This document shows, piece after piece, positions 32,785 to 45,120 of a DNA stretch of 64,000 nt. This DNA comes from Nissolia schottii (taxonomy: Eukaryota > Streptophyta > Magnoliopsida > Fabales > Fabaceae), in the NCBI GenBank assembly GCA_003254905.1, contig QANU01012207.1:278680-342679 (forward strand), in the 5' to 3' direction. Within the stretch, counting starts at the first letter, position 1. Each line of letters starts with the position of its first letter. The translations under genes were made by a program, and so were the position numbers. The notes below the pieces were generated by a model that was given only the letters and a program-made list of their open reading frames with translations, was not told where the DNA came from and did no database searches.

Positions 32785-33490
32785 AATGCACAAACTTTAT
32801 ATGTAGTAGTGCACAAACTTCATATGCAACAACGCACAAATATTAGAAACATAGAGTTATGACCTGTAGTTCACATTTTGTTACATTCTCAACTATATTT
32901 AATTAAGTGCACAAACATTAAAGGAGTTAAAGCACAAACTTTATGCGCATTCATGCACAAACTTTATTTGAACTACACTACAAACATGTAGTTCAGAGTT
33001 ATATACAATGTGAATTTTATTTAAAAATGCACAAACATTATAATTAGTAATGGACAAACTTTATACGTATGAATGCAAAAATATTACAAAATTATCAGAG
33101 TGCTTTATAATTTGAACTATATTTAAAAAAATGCACAAACATCATACGTAATAATGCACAAACTTTATCCCCACAAGTACACAAACATTACAAACTTATA
33201 GTTGATATTCTCAACTATATTTAATTAAGTGCACAAACATTACAGGTGTTAAAACACAAACTTTATGTGCATTCATGCAAACTTTATTTGGATTAGTGCA
33301 CAAGCATCATAAACCTATAGTTCAGAGTTATATATTAAGATTGCACAAATTTTATAGCTACTAATGCACAAACTTTATACGATCTTATGCACAAACTTTA
33401 CAGATATTATAGGTAACTTATATTTCACTATTGTTCAGAATATGATATGCACAAACTTTATATGCGTGGATGCACAACACATTGTACAAA
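32785..33490 (+). repeat. array of about 20 GCACAAAC(T/A)TTA units
   Basis: The core ATGCACAAACTTTAT or ATGCACAAACATTA recurs about 20 times at 25-45 base spacing, with connecting bases often reading CTTATAGTT..CTCAACTATATTTAATTAAGTG. Pieces of the same array occur at 17600-17763 and 56340-56475. No coding sequence is seen. Confidence 0.8.
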
Positions 33491-34204
33491 CATTATTACA
33501 AATCTCGCAGGTCACAGGTTACTTGCTGTTGAAAAAGAAGAAGTTGGCATGCACTTTGATACCTTGGCTGCAGTTAAAGTATTGTATAATAACTATGCCA
33601 AGAAGATTTGCAGAGAAAAAAAATGATGACTTGCATAAGTGAGAAAACGAACGGTTTGTAATCCTATTTCTCCAAAGAAGGTGGAAGCGTGAACATTTTG
33701 TATTTCGCGTATAGAAGACACGCGCTTGGGTGAACATGGGGCAATATTGAAGTTAGGTGGTTATTATGTGGGGCCAATGTTGACGCTGAGTGCTTATTAT
33801 GTGGGCCCAACGTATATAAGTATGGGGTGTATGTATGGTGAATGTTTTTTAGTGTACCTGTAACATGACTCATATTAATATTCTATTATCCAAGTAATGC
33901 ATCTAAGTTTGTAACTGATCTGTCATTCTCACAACATCTTATTTTCCCTCCTAAACTATGTTTAAGGTCTAGATTAATTTGAATTATTAAATGACCCAGA
34001 TTGAATCACAATAAAACATTAGCAATACAGTAAATATATTCAACAATGGTTTCAAAAATTGAATACAATAGTTAATTGATTCTCAATTACGTTTTGATTG
34101 TCATTATGTCGTTGACTTATCAATAAAAAGTGCCCACTGCATAATTAGAGTCAATTCTTAGAAAACTTCATTCTTTATGAAGTTTATCCATATCCCAACC
34201 CTTT

Positions 34205-34385
34205 TTCTCCGTTCATTTTTCCAACCCCTTTTGTCGTGCTTCGACTCTTGAGTTATAATTCTTGATTGCACTTTTGATCATAACTGTCCTCGTGGGAACA
34301 ATACTTTGGTCCTAAGGACTAATACTTCATTACTTGGCGATGTAATATACTTGCCACGCGTGTGTTGTGTTTTTCTTACACTAGT
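34205..34385 (+). mobile_element. LTR-end fragment, Ogre/Athila-like
   Basis: It matches 62350-62490 (TTGAGTTATAATTCTTGAT, TCGTGGGAAC, TACTTGGCGA, ATACTTGCCA, TTTTTCTTACA). The TACTTGGCGA...CTTGCCA signature is known from the 3' ends of Athila/Ogre-type LTRs. It is directly followed by a copia fragment. Confidence 0.5.
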
Positions 34386-34394
34386 TGACTATCC

Positions 34395-35105
34395 TTAGCA
34401 CTCCACAACAAAATGGTGTTGCGGAAAGGCGAAATAGAAAGCTTCTTAAGATAGCTAGGTCTACTATGGAACAAACTCAGTTGCATATCTCATATTGAGG
34501 TAACACTGTTGACTGTAACACATGTCCTAAATTATGTGCTTACAAAATCAATTGCAACTACTCCATATGAGTTATGGACTAGGAGAAAACCCGACCTGAG
34601 TGTTTTAGAACCTTAGGAACAGACGATTGAATTCAAATCATGGGATGTCACATTCTTAGAGAATTAATTTTTCCAAGAAGAGTGAGGTAGGTCGAGACCT
34701 ATACTTATTTGAGATGGAGGACTTGGATGATCCAATACCGCTTCATTCGAGTGGGAGGATTATGGCAGATGATGAATTAGTTTCTCATTAAAATTCTCCA
34801 TCATCATATGTGAATGTTTGTGATCTCATTGCTCCAAATGGGAGCAACAAGATATCTCATTCATCGTCTAATGTGAATGCAAGCGACCTTATTGCTTCAA
34901 AAGGGAGTGACGAGATGGATATTGTTCTAAGTAGGAGCGAGATCAACAATCTCAATTTGAGTGACAGCCATGTTGATTCAGATGTGAACAATGTAGTAAG
35001 GTTTAATAAACCTAGCAACAAGCAAAAGGCTCTCTAATTTTTCTCTAAGAATGAATGGATAAACGCAATAGAAGAGATGGAGTCCACAAGTTCCATCAAA
35101 GTTTG
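34395..35105 (+). pseudogene. Ty1/copia pol fragment (integrase C-terminal part onward), decayed
   Basis: Translation gives the copia integrase signature QQNGVAERRNR at the start, then TTPYELWTRRKP after a frameshift, and later ends in WINAIEEMES, close to the start of the RT region. Stops and frameshifts break it throughout. An uninterrupted frame (34810-35037) is a remnant of the linker. RT and protease are absent. Confidence 0.75.
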
Positions 35106-36558
35106 ATAACTAGTTAACCCACCACTAAACAACGAATTTCTTATAGCTTATTATTAATTTCAAAACATATGGCGTTGACCCAAAATGAAAATATCTTTCA
35201 ACATAAACTTTATGACCGTGGACTGCCATCTTAGTCATGTTCTTTATTTAGTGCATTAGCCGTTCAATATTGCTTATATTTTTGAATGTATGATGTCTAA
35301 GGAATGATAGAACAATTAAAGAATAATAAACCATTCAAAACAAAAACGTGGCTGCAAAAAGTGGGTGCCATGCAACTGCAATTCCAAGAAATACGACACA
35401 CATTATTATTGAATTGAATGGTCTTGATTGCTGACCATCTTAACCTGCACAGTAGATAAGCCACTTTTTTTTACAGAGAAATATATATTAATTATATCTA
35501 TTGTCTCGAAGTTTTTATACAAAAAGATCTTACAAATGAGTTCTTAAAAATGCAGTTCGCTTGTCACTATCCAACTCTTTTTTGTTTTTACATTTTTCTA
35601 AGTAATATTATCAGCATTTTTGACAACAATAAAGATGATTATCAGACAAAATAAAATAAAATACATGATCTTTTTCTTTACTCTCTTTATTTTTTAGTTA
35701 TCCACTTTAAGTTATGTACGGAATATTAAAAAAAAGTTTAAAAAAATCTCAAAATTAAAAAAAATTAATAATATAAAATTATTTTTATTAATTTTTTCAT
35801 TTTCATTCATTATCTCTTATCTATTATTTTATCTCTCTTATTGATAGGGATAAACTAAAAAATATTGATATTGTTTAAATTGAGAAAATGTAAAAATATT
35901 TTTAGAAATATCAAAATAATAAGGTGGACTATGTATAAAATTAGAGGAAATATTTATTTGAAAAAAGATCCTCAAAATTAGTGATATCACTCTAGAGGAT
36001 AAAGTGATAAAAAAAATTCTCTAAATTTTTCTACATTTAGTAGTACATTGATCATTTACTTATTTTTATCAATAAATACATCTCTCACCAAATTTTGGTT
36101 GTCTACCCCAAAAAAAAAATCACAAATTTTGGTTATCCAACTTTTTGACTTCTTCCTTAATTTGTTAAATCTTTGTTATATTCGCTTTCTTGATATTGAT
36201 TCATGTCACATAAGAAGACTTTTGTCTACCACTTTGAATGACGTCCGTTTTAGGTACAATAAATAATAACCTGTTTGATAGCGATTGATGAATACACGAA
36301 GTCCCACTTTTCTTTTTCATTCCGTTTCTATTGAAAAAAAAATCAATTAAAACTTGACAAAGGATTATAGTCTCTATGGTATTGAATAAAAAAAAGTTGA
36401 ATAATAAAAAAGTCTCTACAGTAGCATTCTAAGAAGCACAAACACTTCGTGAGACTACCATTTTCGTGTATCCGACACCTTGTGGATATCACACATGTTC
36501 GAAAATGTCCAAATAAAAAATTAATGATTGAGTGTGTTTAGGCGTCCAAGCTATATTC
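35106..36558. other. AT-rich intergenic DNA
   Basis: No gene or repeat boundary is supported. It separates a copia fragment from a truncated LTR. Confidence 0.4.
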
Positions 36559-36890
36559 GAGTGAACCACGAATGTTTCAGAAAACAAGTGTTAAAACCAC
36601 GAGTCAATCGAATGACTACCTTAGAGTCATTCAAATGAGTCGTGAGAATTAGCAATTTCAAAGGCTACAGAGGCAAGTCATTCGAATGCCTTGGCCTTGG
36701 ACAGTCGAATGACAACCTCACTGAGTGATTTCGAGAGAAAAGGCCAGGATCATTCGAATGGCCACTCATGGGGCATTCGAATGACCATCATTTTGCACCA
36801 CCCCAAGAGCCAGAACCCAGTGCCATTTGAATGACCTAAGAGTATCACTTGAATGACCTAGGTTTCAGACTTCAGCATGAAGTTTTCTTT
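36559..36890 (+). repeat. ATTCGAATGA palindrome array
   Basis: About ten copies or variants of CATTCGAATGA, centred on the palindrome ATTCGAAT, at spacings of 15-50 bases. It is homologous to 61160-61425. Confidence 0.85.
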
Positions 36891-37932
36891 ATATATTTGA
36901 ATGTGCCATACATGTTATGAGTAATATATATGTTATCATGCATCATGAGGACCCGGTTGGCGCTAAGACCCTAGGGCAATCCTAGATCACTAGAAGTGTA
37001 GCACCTAAAGTAAATAAAGATCATAATTGAACCCTAGGGAACAAGGATGTTTCTTAAGAAGGTTCCGGCCGACAAGGGCTCGATGTACCTTGAAGAAAAG
37101 TACGTAGTTATGTAATAGGGATTCCCCTCTCTTGGCACGTCACACTTGACAAGCCCCCACCAGTTTCTCAAGGTAAATTGGTCTAAAGATTAAGAAACAC
37201 AGGCATAGGCCTGAACGTGGGTTTTAACCCGGATGTCAAGAAAGAAAGAAAAGAAAAGTAAAGAAAGTTAAGGCTGCTGGTAAGGGGCGCGCAAGAGCTC
37301 AAGAGAAAGATAAGCAAGGTACGAGTCCACTCTTGGTGACGCCGCGAGGGCAGCCCCTCACCATCCAGCATGCTGGATGGTCACCTCCAATCATCGACTG
37401 ATGAGAGATGCTTGCAAGCAATCATGGTTAGCTATCACTCGGGTAAAGAGCGTTGTCCGGTCGCCGACGATACGGTAATAGTAAGTGGGTTGTAGCCGAA
37501 TAGGGACGACGGTCCCACGGAATGCGAAGGAGAATGATGGACAAGCAAAGGAACAAAAGAGGACGCAGCCATAGGGCGCGTAAGAGAACCCCCAAGCTCC
37601 TCATGCATGATATGTGATTGTATTTGTATATATGTATGTATATGTGAAGGTATGCATGCTAAGAGGGCCTGGGCTAACTGCCCGGAAATAAGCGCAAGTA
37701 TCCCCTAAGTACAACACAACGAATAATAAACAAGCTCGATAGGTAACCCCTAATCCCTTAGGATGAAGATTAGATGTTCCCCGTTACTTAGTAATTTAGA
37801 TAAAGCCGTTTAGGATTAGCAAGATTAAAAATGAACCAGGGATTGTAGAATGGCATGACACTTAGAGATCTCCTGAGTGGTCGGGATCATAACCGATCCA
37901 AAGAAACGTAGTAGCCTTTATAGATGCCCGCT

Positions 37933-37949
37933 GAGAACGCATGGTTCTC
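37933..37949 (+). other. conserved LTR stem-loop
   Basis: GAGAAC-GCATG-GTTCTC forms a perfect 6-bp stem with a 5-base loop, followed by a CCCACTCGCTTATG block. Matching elements occur at 10705-10720, 38847-38863 (minus) and 39942-39958 (minus). Confidence 0.8.
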
Positions 37950-39436
37950 ATCCCACTCGCTTATGATGCCAGATGACAATGATGAGCCTTCCACCGACGG
38001 ATCAGATACGACCAGAGTCCGGATCCCCGTCATGTAAGCCCCATACTAGGGTTGCGATAGGAGTACATGGCTACATGCCATCAGGAGATCGAGGATCCAC
38101 GCCTGCTACCCCGATCATACTAGATGACGACGACGGGGAGTCTCCACCGTACGAGAAAGATGTAGAGGTGGACCCAAATTCCTTGCCACCTCTCACACGG
38201 CCGTCCTACTACCACCATGGACCCAGGAAGAGGGTAAACCCACTCTTCAGACGACGCTTGGCCCCGCATACCCAGGATCCTCCACGGCACATCGAGACAT
38301 GCCCTCGATTCCCGAGATTTGTCTAGAGGTCGACGAGGACGACGCCTCCCTAGTCCTGGCCCTGCCAGCATTTGTAACACCCCTGCTAACTGCCCACTTC
38401 CATGGTAGTAAGCAATGCTCACAGGGTTGTTAACCGTTGTGTCGGGTTGTTTCAGCCCTTACTTTTACTTTGCAAATATCTTAGACGCGAAGATATGGAC
38501 CATTTTGAAAATCATTTGTGTGCTTTATCAATTTATAAACTAGGAGCCGTGCGTGATTAAAAGAATATATACCAACAGTCGCTAATAACCGCAGTAGAAT
38601 AGGAAGAGCATGTGTATATAGATATAATTACAACCAAGGTCCCAAAGCATAATTACACATAGCCATAGTAATAAGTATTTATACAAAGTGTAGAAAAGTC
38701 ATATAACCTAATACAAAACATGTAACGCCTTAGCGCGTCCGTTGTCAACTAGCTCCTGCTCCAATCCACCACCCTCGGTCGTCTACCATACGCCCTTGGG
38801 TCGATCTCCTCGCTGTGCACACCTGGATCCATAACCGAGTGGGGGTGAGAACTCTTGGTCCTCAGTGGGGTTCCCTAGCATTACCTATTGTTCATTTTCT
38901 CGGTTATCCTCCAGGCCGTTCAAGGGGTCTCTATGTGACATCATTATACTATATCCCTACTTGTTATTATCCATTCTAGTCCTGAGCGGCCTTATCTAAT
39001 TTACTAGGTCATCTAGGTTCTAATCTTTCCTTTACCTAACCTTGGCATCTGGGCATTCTTTATACTCTTATACTATACTCGCAGATTGTGTTCTATATTC
39101 TCATGCTATCTTCATATCACGTGACTTATCTAGAGGCTGTCTTATGGAACCGTGGTCCCTTGATGTTGCCTTTGCACATACATATCCTAAACATGTTTTA
39201 TATATATATCATCCACGTATTCCATGCACATATCACACACACACACACACATATATATATATCGTCATATTCAGGTATCACATATACATATCATGTTTCT
39301 GTATCACATAGACATGTCGTATTCATGCCTGAGGTCGACTTGTCCAGAGACAGCCCCCTCCATATCATATTGTATCATGTTCATATTCAAATAGCACCTA
39401 TACATATCATCGTGTCCACGTATCATATTGACATAT

Positions 39437-42400
39437 TGAAACACCCTAGCTAGCTGCTTACGTGTACATCATAAACAATGCCCACTAGGTTGTTATCTGC
39501 TTTGGCTGGGGTTACTTTTAGCCTCTACTTTTAACTTTGAAAATATTTCTTACTTATAAAATATGGACTGTTTTGAAACATTTTCGTTATCTATATACGA
39601 TAGAAAATATGAGCCGTGCATCAGATAGAAGTTATAGAGCAAACGTTAAAGCTTTCTACTTCACTGATAATTATCCTAACATAACAACATCAAACAATAA
39701 GCATACAAGTGGCCCATAGCATATATCACAAGCATTACATAGGTATTATCGTATTTGTTACATACAAGTACTTTCTCACAGTAGTGTAAAATATGAACTA
39801 TACTAACTAAGGATTGATCATAACATTTTTGATCAAGCCCCTGCTATCTTATTTCTCAGTTCATCTTCTTCGAGTCTGCTTCTTTACGTACCACGCTGAC
39901 GTCCTTGTCGTGCTTACCTAGAATCATAAAAGAGTGGGTGTGAGAACTCTGCGTTCTCAGTGGGAAACCTCTGTCGTCGTTGCTCATTTTACTCTCAATT
40001 ATGATTCCGCCGCTCAGGGGTCTCGAAGTGTCACAGTTATACTACATCTCCACTAGTGATTAATATTTAACCTAGTCCTGAGCAGCTACCTACGTTACTA
40101 GGTGACTGAGGGAACCTAATCTTTCGTTATCTATGTCATCTATTCTCTGCCCTAGCTCTTAGGGAACAGGTTCTCACTATAAAATACTTCAGGATCTTCA
40201 CGCACTTCGGTTGCACATACACCATCTTATAATCATTACCTTGAATTCATTATCCAGATGTAATAGCGATATTAGGAATAGATTACTCTGTCCACACTTG
40301 GGGACTGACTCGTTGTGTCCACGCTTGGGGACATATCCACACTTAGGGATAGACTTGCTTCATCGGACTGACTCATGTTATCCACACTTGGGGACCTCCT
40401 ATCCACACTTGGGGATAGACTGACTTTGTTCACACTTGGGAACATACTCATGTTATCCACACTTAGGGACCTCCTATCCACGCTTGGGGATAGACTGACG
40501 TGGTTCACACTTGGGAACTGACTCATGTTGTCCATACTTGGGGACCTATCCATACTTGGGGATAGACTCACTCTATTCACACTTGGGAACGTACTGACCT
40601 TGTCCACTCTTGGGGACGTACTGACCTCGACGGTAGAATTTAAGTTTTGTTCTTCTTGCTAAACATAAACATAATTCAATATCTCATAGCATCAATACAT
40701 GTCTGATAAACACAGCTCAATGATCTCAAAGCATTCATGTACATGATAAATATAACTCCATAACTCATGTCATCATTTCATAGTTCATCACACAATATTC
40801 CTCAAAAGATCATCATCATATACTCTAACATATAGCACCTCATTATTGTAAGCATCTAACATACTTCCTATCACACAATCATCATCATATAGCATTAGTA
40901 TATAATTCTCTATCACTATAAACATTTAACACGTTATACCATATAATTTATAACATCATTCATATAATACCACTAACTTCACATAACCCATGGATACCAA
41001 TCATGCACTGTCACTAACTTTACCAATCTCATAACCTCAAATCCATCATATATAAGAAACATAATCTCATACTAAACATTTCTTGAACGTAATAAACATA
41101 AATCTAGCAACTAGCAAAACAGACGTCTGGTTTCTGTCAGAAAATAGCAATCATAAACCGGAGAGGTCCAAGACCTTACCCCAAGGTTCTTGATAGTCCT
41201 AAGATCATTTTTCATACTTAAAAATTCAGATTTCAATCCTAACTTCACGAAATTGCTATTTTGCCCTTTTTCCCAAAACTGTTGTTTCGCCCCCGTAAAC
41301 GCCCTGTTTTCTTTGGAATTTTAGTTCTCAAAAACCCAATGGACTCAAGACTTGCCCTTAAGGTTTTTGATAGTTCTAAACCCATATTTTCTGAAAACAA
41401 ACCCAGTTTTTCAGTCCCAAGATGTGAAATTCCCGTTTTGCCCTTTTTCATAAAAATCCTGTTTTCTGCCTGTTTGCTGAGAAATTCATCGGGGACTCCA
41501 AAAATTATAAAACTTGACATCCCCACTCAAAATTTCGTGTAGAATCCAAAAATAACATTAGTTTTTCATGATAAAAATCTCAGCATACAGTTCCCTTTAA
41601 AATCATGTCATATGCCTATTTCCGTCTTAGGCGTTCCTAAATTCTGACAGAATCACAGACAGCACCAGCAGATCCATACAATCATCAATCACATATATAT
41701 AGATCAGAGTCACATAAAAGGGCATCCTAACATCATATATATCTAGCATGAAATATAGGACAACCATCATCATACATCTTAAATCACATAGACAGTGATT
41801 ATGTCGGTTTACCCACGTTTTCGTGTCCGAAGACAGTTTCTGCTACTTCCTTAGCCTTGTCTCCAATGATGATGCTTGCTAGTTCTTCTTGGGCTGAATT
41901 TCTACAAGCTTTCTCTAGGGATTATGAGGGCTTTTGTGGGTTAAGGTTAGGGAGTTATGGAAGAGCTTTGTCTAGGTTTAGTGCAGGAGGTCTCTAGGTC
42001 TCCGATTTAATTGAATAACGGTTGATTGTGTGATCAGACAGAGTTTTGGCAAGATTTTCCATTTTTCCTCCACATTTTCAGCTTTAGAGGGGTATTTATA
42101 GGCCATGGGACGAAATCCACTTTCCCATTTTGCCCTTGGGGGCAAAATTACCAAAATACCCTTATTTTGTCTTTTTTCTAAATGTCATTTTCATGACTTA
42201 TCCACCTTTTGACTCATTGACCACACTTGGGCTGCTTCTTGGCCGTGTATGTTGTTTTTTCTTGGCTGATTTTGTGGCCAAAATTTTACGGGCTCCGACA
42301 GATCAATTTTGATCAGGTTTTTGGCGTTCCCGGTCCCGATACTTCGTGTACGGCTGTTCTAAAAATATTCCGATCACGTCCTTGTGACTTCCTAATTTTT

Positions 42401-42666
42401 CCTAAATAATATTTTAGGGTCATTTAGGTATTTATGAATTTTTGTCTGTAGCCGTACCTTTTACGGATATTTTAGACGCGCGGTTGTGTTCAGACGGCAG
42501 AAAGGGTTCATTCTAGTGTCTGCAGAATTTTGAGAAAACGTGCAGAAATATTTCTATAGACAATTTTCATCCTAAGAGTTTATGATTCTAACGGCTTAAC
42601 TGAAATTAGAAATATTTTGGACAATTATCTAGCGAAATTCTGCTAAGGAGAAAGCGGGATGTTACA
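39437..42666 (-). mobile_element. solo LTR (C), 3230 bp, nested in LTR B
   Basis: On the minus strand it begins TGTAACATCCCGC at 42666 and ends at 39437 (TGAAACACCC on the plus strand). It is flanked by a perfect 5-bp target duplication CATAT (39432-39436 and 42667-42671). Sequence of LTR B continues without loss across the two sides. It contains a motif array (40285-40620) and the stem-loop at 39942-39958. No gag or pol is present. Confidence 0.88.
40285..40620 (-). repeat. TCCACACTTGGGGAC motif array
   Basis: About 14 variants of TCCACACTTGGGGA at 15-40 base spacing, inside solo LTR C. It keeps an open frame on the minus strand with repeated SPSVD, but no protein role is supported. Confidence 0.85.
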
Positions 42667-43814
42667 CATATCATTAGCACATATACATATCATTCATGTT
42701 CACGTATCATAGCATATTCATATTTCATGTACATATCATATGCACATGTCATGTTCATGTATGGCATATTGAATGCTTGAGGGTTCCACTTGCCTGGGGG
42801 CAGCGTCCTCCGTGTCGTGTACATGTCCTGTCATGTCATGTCAGTATGCCTGAGGAAATCCACTCGCCCGAAGACGGTGTCCTCCATATCATGTCAATGC
42901 TTGAGGTCTGCTCGCCCTATAGCAGCGTCCTCCATATCATGTCAATGCTTGAGGTTTGCTCGCCCTATGACGGCGTCCTCCATATCATGTTTGAATGCAG
43001 GATGTCATGTTCATGTCGTGTTTTCATGTCTGTGTCATGTTATGCTCGTGTCATATGCATATCATGTCATCTTATTCATGTGGCATGTCATAATACCATA
43101 TACGTATCATGTTGGCTAATGCATTTAGCAAGTCATAAAGTCATATACATCATATATCAACAATTATAATCCTATACAATGATCTAAGTTTCTATACTTG
43201 TTTGAACGCGTAGAAAAGCTAAAATCTCAAATTCTTCAGCTTTCATTCGAATGAATGAGGAATTCATTCGGATGAATGAGGAATTTATTCGAATGAATCC
43301 CTTCTCAGGAATTCATTCTGATGAATTCCTCCTAACTTCACTGGAACGTCAATTACCCCTTTCCCTATGTTCCAACAAGTACAGTTAAGTTTTTCTACCA
43401 TCGAAACTACTCAAAATCATTTTCACAACTTAATCTCTATATTTTTCACATAATATTTTCTAAATCGGATACACAAAAATACACATATAAAATCACATAA
43501 AAATCCACATAGACAGTGGGCTTAGCATTACCCACCTCAAAAAAAAATTCGGGATCGGTAGAAGTGATGAGGAAAATGTCCTCTTCACAAAGGTATGTTC
43601 CCCCTATTTTTCTGGAATCCGACAGCGCTTCCGCGATGTGCACGAACGGAACCGAAATTTTGGAAATTGATGCACTTACGAAGCAAAATTGCTTCAGGGC
43701 ATGGGGTATATATACCCGTGGCCCTCTGAAGCTTTTCAATTAATTATTTATTATTATATATTATTATATTATTATATTATATATTATGTTATACTATATT
43801 ATATTATTATATAC

Positions 43815-43857
<43 letters not shown>

Positions 43858-43893
43858 TAACAGTATTGGCCATTCGGCCACTGTTACTATTAC

Positions 43894-43939
<46 letters not shown>

Positions 43940-44815
43940 TTAGAAAATATCTTAGTATATGAATAACCATTAAGGTTTCCGGACCGGTTTCGATCACAAT
44001 TGATCGCGTTTGGCCATTAGTCTCTTGTGTATGAATATCCTAAAAATACTCCGAACACATATCCGCGATCTACTAATTTTCCCGATCATAGTGATATGTC
44101 AGGTTAAGGTATTCGTGAATATTTCTCCGTGAGAGTATATTTTACGAACACCTTTGGGACCTGACGAGATTTTCGATTTGGCCAAAAATTGGCACGGACC
44201 TTGCGACATCCCGCAGGACCATGAAACAATTATTTTGACTGGCGTTTGGAAGCAATTAATGTTCTAAATAATTTTCCCAGTCCAAATAATCGCATCTAAT
44301 GTGCTTTTTATTAAGCAAAAATTAGGATTTTCGCGAAATTCTCGTGAGGGGAAAATTCGGGATATTACAGCATCCACTAGCGAGGATTCAGACGAGGAAG
44401 ACCCCACGGAGTTAGATTCAAAGGAAGAAGAAGACCCGGACAAGGATCCCGCGGAAGAGTAGTGGCAAAACAATTGCGTAGTCGGTGGTGACCCTGTACA
44501 GACACAGTAGATAGCCCCTTTTCTTGTATTAAGATGTGTAAATGTGGAATTATTTGTATTATGTACATTATTAATTTACTTGATTGCATGAGACCGATTA
44601 TGTGATAAAGCTTATTATGTTTCGCTTGTGATGGTTTATTCTGCATGCCTCATAGAACTAGTGTTATGCCATGAGGCTTTATCGGTTGTTATATATACAG
44701 TCATTCACGCGCAGCTCCTATTTCCAATCATGAATATGTATCAAAGAGTTTTCATAAACTGGTCCTATATGGCGTATTTATGACTATAGTGTAAATAGCT
44801 AGTAGGGGTGTTTCA

Positions 44816-45120
44816 TCAGCACTAAGTTGATGATTGTTTCATGTCTGGCCTTAGAGTTGCGGGCTATATTTCTAGGCCATTAAAGTTGTACTGTGACAAC
44901 TCTGTTGCGGTGTTTATGGCTAAAAACAACAAAAGTGAAAGTCGAAGTAAGCACATCGACATCAAGTACTTAGTCATAAGAGAACGTGTTAAAGAGAAGA
45001 AAGCGGTCATTGAACACGGCAGCACTGAGTTGATGGTTGTTGATCCTTTAACTAAAGGCATGCCACCAAAGAATTTTAAGGATCATGTAATACGAATGAG
45101 ACTTGGTTCCATGATGTAAT
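44816..45120 (+). pseudogene. Ty1/copia RNase H C-terminal fragment
   Basis: The frame gives PLKLYCDNSVAVFMAKNNKS, then SRSKHIDIKYLVIRERVKEK and DPLTKGMPPKNFKDHVIRM, the standard end of plant copia pol. The catalytic DN aspartate of this half is kept. The 5' part is lost: the sequence abuts the end of LTR A at 44815. Confidence 0.88.

Larger units (their letters stand above)
38373..44369 (-). mobile_element. long LTR (B) nested in LTR A, itself split by LTR C
   Basis: On the minus strand it begins TGTAATATCCCG at 44369 and ends at 38373 (TGTAACACC on the plus strand). Without the nested LTR it is about 2.76 kb. Flanks GCATT and GCATC are a 5-bp target duplication with one change. Internal landmarks are an AT microsatellite (about 43815-43853), a TTA microsatellite (about 43882-43940), an ATTCGAATGA-type array (43242-43332), repeats of CCTCCATATCATGTCAATGC (42890-42990) and the stem-loop at 38847-38863. 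No interior coding region, so it is probably a solo LTR. Confidence 0.8.
36559..44815 (+). mobile_element. 5'-truncated long LTR (A) split by a nested LTR
   Basis: The two arms are 36559-38372 and about 44370-44815. The left arm begins in the ATTCGAATGA array and shares TATCATGCATCATGAGGA, CTTGGCA and GTAGCCG blocks with the LTR at 8082. It carries the GAGAAC-GCATG-GTTCTC stem-loop at 37933-37949. The right arm ends GCGCAGCTCCTA...GTAGGGGTGTTTCA. The 5' end (TGTAACAT) is missing. A short acidic frame (SEDSDEEDPTELDSKEEE) spans the right arm. About 2.26 kb of this LTR is present. Confidence 0.7.

Noticed and set aside
32785..33490. Regularly repeated short units resembling a CRISPR array
   Set aside because: Units are degenerate, spacing is irregular, spacers are repeat-like themselves, and the DNA is from a plant nucleus.
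37933..37949. Resemblance of AGAAC-N5-GTTCT to an animal glucocorticoid response element
   Set aside because: Plants lack the receptor. The paired stem across LTR copies is a better explanation.
37973..38326. 117 aa plus-strand frame in LTR A
   Set aside because: It lies wholly inside LTR sequence and is not kept in the LTR at 8082. A small LTR-encoded acidic peptide is possible but not supported.
40272..40607. 111 aa minus-strand frame with repeated SPSVD
   Set aside because: It is a by-product of a non-coding motif array inside solo LTR C.
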